Source: Ewingella sp963519305 (lineage in GTDB: Bacteria > Pseudomonadota > Gammaproteobacteria > Enterobacterales > Enterobacteriaceae). From it: a stretch of 64,000 nucleotides of DNA. Shown piece by piece: positions 35,194 through 43,984 of the stretch. The notes below the pieces were generated by a model, which did not search any database, had not been told where the DNA came from, and saw only the letters and a program-made list of their open reading frames with translations. Each line of letters opens with the position of its first letter. Within the stretch, counting starts at the first letter, position 1. The stretch is from positions 1-64,000 of the forward strand of contig CAUQMS010000006.1 of assembly GCA_963519305.1 (NCBI GenBank), given 5' to 3'. The position numbers and the translations under genes are program-made.

Positions 35194-35649
35194 ATGAATT
35201 CATTGTCCAGCGTTTTGGCTTTCGCACCACCGTCACCCGCCGTCAGTGAGGCTTATTTGCTGGCGAAACTCAGTTTTTACACAGATTCCGCAGACGTGGC
35301 AGACGATTTGAAAAATCGTCTTGCGGGCATTGTGGTGATTGATACCCGCGCTGAAGCCCATTATCTGCGTGGGCATATTCCCGGTGCCGTGAGTTTCCCT
35401 CACCGTTTAATGAGCGAAGAAACCACCCGGCATTTAGACCGCAATATGGTGTATGTCACCTATTGCGACGGCATCGGTTGTAACGGTTCAACGCAGGGGG
35501 CGTATAAATTGGCTAAGTTAGGTTTTCGGGTGAAAGAACTGATCGGCGGGCTGGATTTCTGGATCCGTGACCAGCATCCGCTGGCCGAAGGGGAAGCGAT
35601 CGGCACGTATCCTGCCGATCTTAATATTGAGGATTGCGGCTGTAACTAA
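35194..35649 (+). CDS. Rhodanese-like sulfurtransferase
   Basis: This single-domain rhodanese of 151 residues has VVIDTRAEAHYLRGHIPGAVSFPH (domain start) and the active loop YCDGIGCNGS with the catalytic cysteine. It ends in a Cys pair (EDCGCN). The ATG at 35194 follows GAGAGAG; longer frames reach back into the operator region. It is divergent from the MocR-type regulator, which probably controls it. The acceptor of its sulfur is unknown. Confidence 0.85.
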   Translation: MNSLSSVLAFAPPSPAVSEAYLLAKLSFYTDSADVADDLKNRLAGIVVIDTRAEAHYLRGHIPGAVSFPHRLMSEETTRHLDRNMVYVTYCDGIGCNGSTQGAYKLAKLGFRVKELIGGLDFWIRDQHPLAEGEAIGTYPADLNIEDCGCN

Positions 35650-35661
35650 GCCATCACGTGC

Positions 35662-36711
35662 TCAGAACAGCAGCCACAGCAGCACCACGACTACAACCAA
35701 AGCGATAAACGCCAAAGGCTTGCCGCCCAAAGATTGCATCGAGGGTGGCAGCATCGCCATCAAAGGATTCATGATCGGTTGGGGTACAGTGCGTGAGACG
35801 CTGGTGAAGTCGTCATCCATTTTCTCAGGGCGCGGCGTACGATCAACCCGCTGGCTGAACAGTACACCCACCAGATCGTTCAACTGGGCGATGTTGAGCG
35901 GCGTAGCAGGTGTGGCGTTGAAGCGGGATTCAACATACTCGGTGAGCTGATGAACTTCCTGCGCGGTGGCGGGTTGTTTGAGCACGCTCAGTAAGGTGGT
36001 CAGCGTCGGCGTTGCAGTCGGCTGGCTGAGTGCGGCTTTGACCTGCATAAACTGGCTTAACAGCTGGAAATGGCGGGCGGGAATAGGCTCGCCTACTTTC
36101 ACGCCAACCAGATTAAACAGTTCCTGCCACAGTTTCACCGGCGCTTCGCCGGTCGCAGCGCTGAGTTTAGTCACCAGCTGTTGCAGGTTATTGTGCTCGG
36201 CAGGCAGCAAGGCCCGGTCGGTAATGGTCGTTTGCTGCGGCTGAGGAATGGCCATCTCGCGGGTTTGCACCAGCAGGAATACCTGCTGCAGCTGTTCATG
36301 GCTCAGCTGGCTTAACACGGTATGACCAAAATTCTGGCGAATGAAGTCGCTGACGGCCTGACGGTTATTGCCTTGGGGCAGCAGTTCGGTCAGTTGTTGC
36401 AGGAGCTGACGGGTGGAGTGCCCCTCCTGAGCCTGACTCAGTTTGCCCTGCAATACGGTTTCGGCGCGGGAGAAAATCCCGGCGGTCAGCTCGGCGCCGT
36501 GCGGCAGTGCCAGTTCATGGCGCAGCCCGGCCCAGATCTCGGCGGATTTCATCGGCGTCAGCGCCATTAATTTGACGATAAGCTTTTCCAGTGTCGTGCG
36601 CTGTGCGGGCGTTAACGGCTGGTTTTCACCCGGGCCGGCAGGGACTGTCTGGCCATTCGGCTGTGTCCTGTCGCCGCCGATCGGCGTACCTGGGCCACTC
36701 AAAGGTTGCAT
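35662..36711 (-). CDS. flk: Flagellar assembly regulator Flk
   Basis: Flk links flagellar ring assembly to gene expression and helps prevent early FlgM secretion into the periplasm. The 349-residue protein has a Pro/Gly-rich N-terminus, a long helical Gln/Leu-rich middle, and one membrane helix at the C-terminal end (residues 334-349, LAFIALVVVVVLLWLLF), the tail-anchor layout of the family. In E. coli flk lies next to pdxB; here an EamA/AraC pair lies between them. It is convergent with the rhodanese with only 12 bases between. Confidence 0.88.
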   Translation of the reverse strand: MQPLSGPGTPIGGDRTQPNGQTVPAGPGENQPLTPAQRTTLEKLIVKLMALTPMKSAEIWAGLRHELALPHGAELTAGIFSRAETVLQGKLSQAQEGHSTRQLLQQLTELLPQGNNRQAVSDFIRQNFGHTVLSQLSHEQLQQVFLLVQTREMAIPQPQQTTITDRALLPAEHNNLQQLVTKLSAATGEAPVKLWQELFNLVGVKVGEPIPARHFQLLSQFMQVKAALSQPTATPTLTTLLSVLKQPATAQEVHQLTEYVESRFNATPATPLNIAQLNDLVGVLFSQRVDRTPRPEKMDDDFTSVSRTVPQPIMNPLMAMLPPSMQSLGGKPLAFIALVVVVVLLWLLF

Positions 36712-36888
36712 ATCACCAGTCCTTCGCTCTAGTTAAAACGGCGCAAAGCGCAGAAGCGCCACATCATACCTGCAAACTTGCTCAATCGACACCGTGAATA
36801 GTCCGCTGAACCCCTATTCTTACGCTTATTTTTTTTAGATTTTGTCAGGTGGCACGTGAAAGCAATAAAAGGCGGGAAAATGTCATCC

Positions 36889-36908
36889 TGCCCGCAGGAT
36901 TGCGGGCA
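36889..36908 (-). terminator. Hairpin after the EamA gene
   Basis: TGCCCGC and GCGGGCA form a seven-pair stem with a six-base loop immediately downstream of the EamA stop codon (minus strand). The following bases (GGATGACATTTT) are only partly T-rich, so termination strength is uncertain. Confidence 0.5.
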
Positions 36909-36920
36909 GCGACTGGGTGC

Positions 36921-37829
36921 TTAAGCAGCCGGATCTTTTTTGGCCGTTTTCGCTTTATTACCAAACAGCGGGCGGCGTAAACGTTGGGCGAGGATCACCC
37001 CGACAAGCGTTACTCCGCCGCCAATCAGGTGGTAGCTGTGTAGCTGCTCATGCAGGAATAGGACTGCAATAACGGCGGTGAAAATCGGCGACAGATTCAT
37101 GAAAATGGAGGTTTTATTGGCACCCAGACGAATAACTCCCTGAATCCACAGGAAAGGCGCAATGATCGATGCCGGGATCCCAGCGAAAAGCACCAGTGGA
37201 ATATTGTTCGCATTCAGTTCTACATTCGATGCCAGCAGGAAGTTTGGCAGCAGCAGCAGCACGCCAAACAGAATCTGTACATACAAAGCCTGCCAGTTCG
37301 GCAGAGAAATGGCCCAGCGTTTGGTCAGCACGCCGTAAAGGGCGTAGGAGGCCGACGCGGCAAACATCATCAATTCGCCGCGGCCGATACCGTGTTGCAA
37401 CAGCTGCGCCGGATCCCCTGCGCTGACCAGCCAGACAAGCCCGGCCAGTGAAAGCAGGCCGCCTAGGGCAATACCTACCGTCGGAACGACGCTAAGCACG
37501 ACCAGGCTAATGATCACCGTCAGCAGCGGGATCAGCGAATTGAGAATGCCCATAAACAGCGCACTGACGCTGTGTGCCGCGTAGTACGCCAGACTTTGAT
37601 AAAGCACCATACCCAGCAGTCCGAGGATCAGGAGCTTCCACCAATACTGTTTAACTGCGTTGAGATTACGCAGCACGCCGGGCAGGACGAAAGGCGTTAG
37701 CGTCAGCAGGGCGAGCAACCAGCGGTAGAAGGAGATGGCCGCCGGGTCGATAGCCGTGGCTGAAACTTTGCTGACGACCGCATTGAGCGACCAGATCAGC
37801 ACGGCCAGAAGGGGGAAGAGAGCATTCAT
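36921..37829 (-). CDS. EamA-family (DMT) exporter
   Basis: This 302-residue drug/metabolite transporter has ten membrane helices formed by two EamA repeats (LLAVLIWSLNAVVSKVSATAIDP and GRGELMMFAASASYALYGVLTKRW). A short Lys/Ala-rich tail follows. The family exports amino acids, cell metabolites or drugs; the substrate is not evident. It is divergent from an AraC-type regulator, its likely controller, and this pair interrupts the usual flk-pdxB neighbourhood. Confidence 0.88.
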   Translation of the reverse strand: MNALFPLLAVLIWSLNAVVSKVSATAIDPAAISFYRWLLALLTLTPFVLPGVLRNLNAVKQYWWKLLILGLLGMVLYQSLAYYAAHSVSALFMGILNSLIPLLTVIISLVVLSVVPTVGIALGGLLSLAGLVWLVSAGDPAQLLQHGIGRGELMMFAASASYALYGVLTKRWAISLPNWQALYVQILFGVLLLLPNFLLASNVELNANNIPLVLFAGIPASIIAPFLWIQGVIRLGANKTSIFMNLSPIFTAVIAVLFLHEQLHSYHLIGGGVTLVGVILAQRLRRPLFGNKAKTAKKDPAA

Positions 37830-37876
37830 AAAATTTTTCCGGAACGTCTGTGAATAAATCGTTTAGCTAGTGTACG

Positions 37877-37914
37877 ATTGTCTTGTTTGTTATATATAAC
37901 GATAATCAGACAAT
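37877..37914. promoter_or_regulatory. Inverted repeat between EamA and AraC genes
   Basis: ATTGTCT (37877-37883) and AGACAAT (37908-37914) are perfect inverted copies separated by 24 bases of AT-rich sequence. A further AGACAAC half-site follows at 37929-37935. It is a plausible operator for the adjacent regulator. Confidence 0.5.
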
Positions 37915-37975
37915 ACTCTACGCGATTCAGACAACATGGTTTTGCGCTGATGGCGCACCCAGGAACTCACTGCCA

Positions 37976-38755
37976 GTGATATCGACAAAACGTTTTTATC
38001 CGCCACTCCCAGAAAAAAAACCGACTACGCTGCTTTTTCGCGGTGAAACGCTCCTCGCCAATTCGGAGTATATCCTGCATTCGCATCCCTGGAGTCAGAT
38101 CATCTGCGTGAAGTCCGGGGTGATGGAGATGGACGTCGCCGGACAGCGCTATCTGGCGCCGCGGGAATTTGCGGTCTGGTTGCCAGCTGGTACGGAACAC
38201 TCCAGTTATAACCGGAAAACCTCCCATTTCTGTGCAATAGATATTGCACTCGAGCTGGATGTCGGGCTGCCGCCTAACCCGTGTCTGCTGACCTTAACCC
38301 CGATTTTTAATGCGATTGCTGATGACTGCTTTGCCCGCAATCTGGCCGAGCCAGCCACTGAAAGCGACATGCGTATGGCGCGGGTGCTGATCGATCAGAT
38401 AGCGCTGGCACAGCGACAGGACACCTATCTGCCGACGTCGCAAAGTAAGTTACTGGCACCGGTACTGACCGCGCTGGAGAAAAATCCGGCGGATAACACC
38501 TCGCTGGCGCAGTGGGCGGCGCGGGTCTATACCACCGAGCGAACCTTATCCCGCCGCTGCCAGCAGGATCTGAGCATGGGTTTTGCTGAATGGCGGCAAC
38601 GGCTGCGTTTCCTGCATGCCATTTCTCTGCTGGAGCAGGGGAAAACGGTTCAGGATGTGGCGCTCGAGGTCGGTTACAGCTCGTCGTCGGCTTTTATTGC
38701 CATGTTCCAGCAAATTTCCGGGACCACGCCTCAACGTTTCCGTAATGAAAGGTAA
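37976..38755 (+). CDS. AraC-family transcriptional regulator
   Basis: This regulator has an N-terminal cupin-like sensor domain (HSHPWSQIICVKSGVMEMDVAG and WLPAGTEHSSY) and a C-terminal double helix-turn-helix (about the last 100 residues: LAQWAARVYTTERTLSRRCQQ and TVQDVALEVGYSSSSAFIAMF). The GTG at 37976 gives 259 residues and the start VISTKRFYPPLPEKK. The frame is open further up to a TTG at 37883, but that part overlaps the inverted repeat and does not look coding. It probably controls the divergent EamA exporter. Confidence 0.85.
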   Translation: MISTKRFYPPLPEKKPTTLLFRGETLLANSEYILHSHPWSQIICVKSGVMEMDVAGQRYLAPREFAVWLPAGTEHSSYNRKTSHFCAIDIALELDVGLPPNPCLLTLTPIFNAIADDCFARNLAEPATESDMRMARVLIDQIALAQRQDTYLPTSQSKLLAPVLTALEKNPADNTSLAQWAARVYTTERTLSRRCQQDLSMGFAEWRQRLRFLHAISLLEQGKTVQDVALEVGYSSSSAFIAMFQQISGTTPQRFRNER

Positions 38756-38854
38756 GGCTGATGCGCCGGCATTGGGATCTGTCGCTATTCGTGGCAAAAT
38801 CAGGGTCCTCTTTATTTTCTGTTCTTTCCATGGCACAGCCTGCCGGAGACACAC

Positions 38855-39982
38855 GTGAAAATCCTGGTTGATGAAAATATGCCGTATGCCGTCGAGCTGT
38901 TCAGCCGACTGGGCACCGTTCAGGCCGTTCCCGGCCGTCCGATTCCGCAAGATGCGCTCAATGATGCCGACGCGCTGATGGTGCGTTCCGTCACCAAAGT
39001 GAACGAGAGTTTGCTGGCCGGTAAGCCGGTGAAATTTGTCGGCACTGCGACGGCGGGAACCGATCACGTGGATGACGCCTGGCTACAGCAGCAGGGGATT
39101 GGTTTTTCTGCGGCACCGGGCTGTAATGCCATCGCGGTAGTCGAATACGTTTTCTCTGCGCTGCTGATCATCGCCCAGCGCGATGGTTTCCAGTTGCGGG
39201 ATAAAACCGTGGGTATTATCGGCGTCGGCAATGTCGGTTCGCGGCTCAATGACCGTCTGCGGGCGCTGGGCGTACGCACGTTGTTATGCGATCCACCCCG
39301 CGCTGAAAGTGGTGATGAGGATGATTTCTCCCCGCTGGAGCAGTTGGTGGCCGAAGCCGATGTGCTGACTTTCCACACACCGCTTAACATGTCCGGGCCA
39401 TACGCTACCCATCATCTGGTGGATGCCGGTTTGCTGGCGCGCCTGCCTGCGGACCGCATTTTGATTAACGCCTGTCGCGGCGAAGTGGTGGATAACGCCG
39501 CACTGCTCGATGCCCTGAATGGACAGAAAAAGCTGACCGCCGTACTGGACGTGTGGGAACCCGAACCCGATCTGTCGCTGGCGCTGCTGGCGAAAGTTGC
39601 TATCGGTACCGCGCATATCGCTGGTTACAGCCTGGAAGGGAAAGCGCGTGGCACCACGCAGGTGTTCGAAGCATTCAGCCAGTTTATCGGTGAGCCGCAA
39701 AAAGTGCCGCTGGAGGAGCTGCTGCCAGCGCCGGAGTTCCCGGTAGTCAGCTTCTCAGGAGAACTGACCGAAGCCAGACTGCTGAGACTTATTCACTTAG
39801 TGTATGATGTGCGCCGCGATGATGCGCCGCTGCGTCGTGTGGCCGGTCAGCCGGGGGAATTTGACAAGCTGCGCAAGTTCTATGAAGAACGGCGCGAGTG
39901 GTCATCCCTGCGGGTGATTTGTGATAACACGGCCACCGTCGAACTACTGAATAAACTCGGCTTCACGGCGGTTCAGGGCTGA
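38855..39982 (+). CDS. pdxB: Erythronate-4-phosphate dehydrogenase PdxB
   Basis: PdxB oxidises 4-phosphoerythronate in the de novo pyridoxal phosphate pathway. The 375-residue D-2-hydroxyacid dehydrogenase has the NAD loop GIIGVGNVGSRLND. The catalytic region includes LINACRGEVVDNAALLDAL and HIAGYSLEGKARGT, and a dimerisation domain lies at the C-terminus. The neighbours usg and truA are as in E. coli. Confidence 0.96.
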   Translation: MKILVDENMPYAVELFSRLGTVQAVPGRPIPQDALNDADALMVRSVTKVNESLLAGKPVKFVGTATAGTDHVDDAWLQQQGIGFSAAPGCNAIAVVEYVFSALLIIAQRDGFQLRDKTVGIIGVGNVGSRLNDRLRALGVRTLLCDPPRAESGDEDDFSPLEQLVAEADVLTFHTPLNMSGPYATHHLVDAGLLARLPADRILINACRGEVVDNAALLDALNGQKKLTAVLDVWEPEPDLSLALLAKVAIGTAHIAGYSLEGKARGTTQVFEAFSQFIGEPQKVPLEELLPAPEFPVVSFSGELTEARLLRLIHLVYDVRRDDAPLRRVAGQPGEFDKLRKFYEERREWSSLRVICDNTATVELLNKLGFTAVQG

Positions 39983-40098
39983 TGCCTTAACGCGGCCTTA
40001 AGTTTTTATGCTTAAGGTGGCTTCGCGACTGTTTTGCGAAAGGGCGGTAATTTGCGCCCCTTTGTATTTTGTACGACTCATTTCTGGAGAATACCAAC

Positions 40099-41112
40099 AT
40101 GTCTGATGGCTGGAATATCGCGCTGCTCGGCGCTACGGGCGCAGTAGGTGATGCGTTACTGGAGCTGCTGTCTGAACGTCAGTTCCCGGTTGGTGAACTC
40201 TTCCCTCTGGCGAGCGAACGCAGCGCCGGTCAGACCATCCGCTATAACGGAAAAAGCGTGCGCGTGCAAAATGCCGCCGAATTTGACTGGTCTCAGGTTC
40301 AGCTGGCGTTTTTTGTCGCAGGGTCCGACGCGTCGGCACAGTTTGCTGAAGAAGCGGCAAATCAGGGTTGTCTGGTTATCGACAGCAGCGGCCTGTTCGC
40401 CATGGAACATGACATCCCGCTGGTGGTTCCTGGTGTCAACCCGGACGCTCTGGCCCATTACCGCAACCGCAATATCGTGGCGGTAGCCGACAGCCTGACC
40501 AGCCAGTTACTGACGGCGATTAAACCGCTGACGGAACAGGCTGGTTTGGCCCGTCTTCACGTCACCTCGCTGCTGTCGGTTTCCGCGCTGGGTAAAGTGG
40601 CTGTGGATGACCTGGCCGGGCAAAGCGCCCGCTTGCTTAACGGCATTCCGGCCGAAGAGGGCGGTCTTTTTAGCAAGCAGTTAGCCTTCAACCTGTTACC
40701 TCTGCTCAATGACGAAGAGGGCAGCGTGCGCCAGGAGCGTCGTCTGGTGGATCAGGTGCGTAAAGTGCTGCAAAACGACGGCCTGCCAATCTCCGTCAGT
40801 TGCGTGCAGTCGCCGGTGTTTTACGGCCACGCACAGGTGGTGCATATGGAAGGCCTGCGCCCGCTCTCTGCTGAAGAAGCGCGCACTGAACTTGAGCGTA
40901 TTGATGATATCAACCTCAGCGAAGAAGATGATTTCCCGACCCAGGTCAGCGATGCCTCCGGCAATGCCAATCTGAGCATTGGCTGCCTGCGTAACGATTA
41001 CGGTATTCCTGAAATACTGCAGTTCTGGTCGGTCGCGGATAACGTTCGCTTCGGCGGTGCCTTGATGGCGGTTGAAACAGCTGAGAAACTGATTGGGGAG
41101 TATTGGTACTAA
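40099..41112 (+). CDS. usg: Usg, aspartate-semialdehyde dehydrogenase homologue without the catalytic cysteine
   Basis: This 337-residue protein has the Asd fold: ALLGATGAVGDALLELL near the N-terminus and a dimerisation half with SVSCVQSPVFYGHAQVVHME. The usual NC-S/T catalytic segment is replaced by VADSLTSQLL (Ser132), so dehydrogenase activity is not expected. E. coli Usg shows the same change and has no assigned function. The ATG at 40099 follows TGGAGA; longer frames upstream lack support. It overlaps truA (TAATG), so coupling is likely. Confidence 0.92.
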   Translation: MSDGWNIALLGATGAVGDALLELLSERQFPVGELFPLASERSAGQTIRYNGKSVRVQNAAEFDWSQVQLAFFVAGSDASAQFAEEAANQGCLVIDSSGLFAMEHDIPLVVPGVNPDALAHYRNRNIVAVADSLTSQLLTAIKPLTEQAGLARLHVTSLLSVSALGKVAVDDLAGQSARLLNGIPAEEGGLFSKQLAFNLLPLLNDEEGSVRQERRLVDQVRKVLQNDGLPISVSCVQSPVFYGHAQVVHMEGLRPLSAEEARTELERIDDINLSEEDDFPTQVSDASGNANLSIGCLRNDYGIPEILQFWSVADNVRFGGALMAVETAEKLIGEYWY

Positions 41113-41951
41113 TGTCTGAAGAGTTAACCCCTGAACGGCAAGCGCCGCTGGACGCTCCTGTGGCTGCGCGCATTGCGTTAGGGATTGAATATGATGGCAG
41201 TGCTTATTATGGCTGGCAGCGGCAGCCTGAAGCAGCCAGCGTGCAGGCCTGTCTGGAAAAAGCGCTGAGCCGTGTGGCTGATGCGCCTATTTCTGTTTTC
41301 TGTGCCGGGCGTACTGACGCGGGCGTGAGCGCGACCGGTCAGGTGGTGCATTTCGAAACGCCGGTGCTTCGTAGAGAAGCGGCCTGGACAATGGGCGTGA
41401 ATACTTATCTGCCGAAAAATATTTCGGTTCGCTGGATGAGTGAAGTGGCGGAGGATTTCCACGCCCGTTTCAGCGCCACTGCACGCCGTTATCGCTATAT
41501 TATTTACAACCACCGTTTCCGCGCCGCCATTTTGCAGAGCGGTATCACGCATGTGCATTTGCCGCTGGACGTCGACAAAATGCAGCGCGCAGGTCAGGCG
41601 TTGCTGGGTGAGAACGACTTTACGTCGTTTCGCGCCTCACAATGCCAGTCCCTTACACCGTGGCGCTACATGATTCACCTTAACGTCAGCCGACATGGTA
41701 ACTATGTGGTAGTGGACGTGAAGGCCAACGCGTTTGTTCATCATATGGTGCGCAATATTGTCGGCAGTCTGATTGAGGTGGGTTCAGGCGCGCAGTCTGA
41801 AAACTGGATGGCCGAGTTGTTGGCTGCCAAAGACCGCAATCTGGCCGCCGCGACGGCGAAAGCAGAAGGGCTGTATCTGGTTTCGGTGGATTACCCGGAG
41901 AAATTTGGGCTGCCGAAATTGAATATGGGCCCGCTGTTTTTAGCGGACTGA
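41112..41951 (+). CDS. truA: tRNA pseudouridine(38-40) synthase TruA
   Basis: TruA isomerises uridines 38-40 in the anticodon arm. The catalytic aspartate is in CAGRTDAGVSATGQVVHF (Asp69), and KANAFVHHMVRNIVGSLIEVG is the conserved C-terminal block. The ATG at 41112 overlaps the usg stop codon. The 279-residue length includes an N-terminal extension of about 20 residues before the first conserved strand (ARIALGIEYDGS). Confidence 0.96.
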   Translation: MSEELTPERQAPLDAPVAARIALGIEYDGSAYYGWQRQPEAASVQACLEKALSRVADAPISVFCAGRTDAGVSATGQVVHFETPVLRREAAWTMGVNTYLPKNISVRWMSEVAEDFHARFSATARRYRYIIYNHRFRAAILQSGITHVHLPLDVDKMQRAGQALLGENDFTSFRASQCQSLTPWRYMIHLNVSRHGNYVVVDVKANAFVHHMVRNIVGSLIEVGSGAQSENWMAELLAAKDRNLAAATAKAEGLYLVSVDYPEKFGLPKLNMGPLFLAD

Positions 41952-42023
41952 TTTTGCTGCATACATTGTTTACGCTGCTTGTTTAACGTTGCGCATCGGC
42001 GCTTAAAAAAGGCGATTCACTAA

Positions 42024-42692
42024 ATGGATTTCATCCACTTTATCATTGATTTTATTCTCCACATTGATGTGCATCTGGCTGAACTGGTGGCGCAATACGG
42101 TGCCTGGGTTTACGGTATCCTGTTCCTGATCCTGTTTTGCGAAACGGGGCTGGTGGTCACGCCGTTCCTGCCGGGAGATTCCCTGCTGTTTGTGGCCGGT
42201 GCACTGGCCGCGCTGCCGGGCAATGATCTGAACGTACATTTGATGGTGTCCCTGATGGCCGTTGCCGCTATTGTAGGTGACGCGCTCAACTACACCATCG
42301 GCCGCCTGTTTGGTGAACGTCTGTTCAGGAATCCGAATTCGAAGATTTTCCGTCGCAGTTATTTGGACCAGACGCACAAGTTTTACGAGAAACATGGCGG
42401 CAAAACGATTATTCTTGCGCGCTTCGTGCCGATAGTGCGTACCTTTGCGCCTTTCGTCGCCGGTATGGGGCACATGTCCTACCGCCACTTTGCTGCGTAT
42501 AACGTGATTGGTGCGCTGGTTTGGGTGCTGTTATTTACCTATGCTGGCTACCTTTTTGGCAACGTACCGATTGTGCAGAACAATCTGAAATTGCTGATCG
42601 TGGCGATCATCGTCCTGTCGATTCTGCCGGGTGTGGTTGAAATCTGGCGGCACAAGCGTGCTGCGGCGAAGGAAAAGCGTCAGCAAGGCTAG
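42024..42692 (+). CDS. dedA: DedA-family membrane protein
   Basis: This 222-residue protein has the DedA/SNARE-associated domain: FCETGLVVTPFLPGDSLLFVAGALA, GDALNYTIGRLFGERLF and the arginine-rich ARFVPIVRTFAPFVAGMGHMSYRHF. DedA proteins support membrane potential and lipid-carrier recycling; recent work links the wider family to undecaprenyl-phosphate flipping. It keeps its E. coli position between truA and accD. Confidence 0.94.
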   Translation: MDFIHFIIDFILHIDVHLAELVAQYGAWVYGILFLILFCETGLVVTPFLPGDSLLFVAGALAALPGNDLNVHLMVSLMAVAAIVGDALNYTIGRLFGERLFRNPNSKIFRRSYLDQTHKFYEKHGGKTIILARFVPIVRTFAPFVAGMGHMSYRHFAAYNVIGALVWVLLFTYAGYLFGNVPIVQNNLKLLIVAIIVLSILPGVVEIWRHKRAAAKEKRQQG

Positions 42693-42945
42693 CCTCAGGG
42701 CAGCAAAGCTGGGAAATATAAAGAGATTAAACCAGAGGGTTCGACCAGTTTTTTATCCACAGCGTCGGGCCGTTATGGTTTAATGAGCGACATTTATGGT
42801 CTGTTCCTGCGAACAACCCTTCTGTTACGCGTCTGTTTTGCCATCTGGCATCAGAGCGGGCGGACGTTTTGGGTAGGTTTCAGGGGACTTGTTACAGCAT
42901 GAACAGCGGACTGGCTTCGGCCGGGTTCAAACAGAAAGGTCATCG

Positions 42946-43863
42946 ATGAGCTGGATTGAACGAATTCTTAATAAGAGCAACGTCTCGCAAACCCGTAAGG
43001 CAAGCATTCCTGAGGGCGTCTGGACTAAATGTGACAGTTGCGGCCAGGTACTTTACCGCGCCGAGCTTGAACGCAATCTCATGGTTTGCCCGAAGTGCGA
43101 CCATCATATGCGCATGTCTGCGCGGATGCGCCTCTTCACCTTTATGGATGAAGGTAGCGAGGTTGAATTAGGCAGCGAACTTGAGCCTAAAGACATTCTG
43201 AAGTTTAAAGACTCCAAAAAATACAAAGACCGTCTGGTTGCAGCACAAAAAGAAACCGACGAAAAAGACGCGATGGTTGTCATGAAAGGCACGCTTTACG
43301 GCATGCCTATCGTAGTGGCGGCCTTTGAATTTGCCTTCATGGGCGGTTCAATGGCGTCCGTTGTTGGTGCACGTTTTGTCCGTGCTGTTGAGCAGGCGAT
43401 GGAAGATAACTGTCCGCTGGTCTGTTTCTCAGCCAGTGGCGGCGCCCGTATGCAGGAAGCGCTGATGTCGCTGATGCAAATGGCCAAAACCAGTGCTGCT
43501 CTGGCGAAATTGCAGGAGCGCGGTCTGCCGTACATCTCTGTGATGACCGACCCGACCATGGGCGGCGTTTCAGCCAGTCTGGCGATGCTGGGCGATATCA
43601 ACGTCGCTGAGCCGAAAGCGCTGATCGGCTTTGCCGGTCCACGCGTTATCGAGCAAACCGTTCGTGAAAAACTGCCGCCGGGCTTCCAGCGTAGTGAGTT
43701 CCTGATTGAAAAGGGCGCGATTGACATGATTGTCCGTCGTCCTGATTTGCGTCCAAAACTGGGTAGCGTGCTGTCGAAGCTGACCGGTCGCCCTGAACCG
43801 AAAGTGGTTGACGTTCAGGCAGCAGTCAGCGGCAACGCCGCTGATAATCATCAGGATGCCTGA
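42946..43863 (+). CDS. accD: Acetyl-CoA carboxylase carboxyltransferase subunit beta AccD
   Basis: AccD pairs with AccA to transfer carboxyl groups from carboxybiotin to acetyl-CoA. A four-cysteine zinc finger (Cys29, Cys32, Cys48, Cys51) precedes the crotonase-like domain with SASGGARMQEALMSLMQMAK and TDPTMGGVSASLAMLGD. The ATG at 42946 gives MSWIERI, as in E. coli, after AAAGG; a longer frame from 42889 is not supported. Length is 305 residues. The 253 bases before it hold no gene. Confidence 0.97.
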   Translation: MSWIERILNKSNVSQTRKASIPEGVWTKCDSCGQVLYRAELERNLMVCPKCDHHMRMSARMRLFTFMDEGSEVELGSELEPKDILKFKDSKKYKDRLVAAQKETDEKDAMVVMKGTLYGMPIVVAAFEFAFMGGSMASVVGARFVRAVEQAMEDNCPLVCFSASGGARMQEALMSLMQMAKTSAALAKLQERGLPYISVMTDPTMGGVSASLAMLGDINVAEPKALIGFAGPRVIEQTVREKLPPGFQRSEFLIEKGAIDMIVRRPDLRPKLGSVLSKLTGRPEPKVVDVQAAVSGNAADNHQDA

Positions 43864-43984
43864 TTGACCAGGTAAAAGCCGGTCAATCATAAATGGACGG
43901 CGTTCCTGTACCGCGAACGTCGTCCAGCCTGCATACCGCGCTTTTATCCTGACTGTCGCATCTGACGAAGGGGCATTGCCTGTT

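Noticed and set aside
39996..40017. CCTTAAG/CTTAAGG hairpin between pdxB and usg as a terminator
   Set aside because: It is AT-rich, only seven pairs, and not followed by a T-run.
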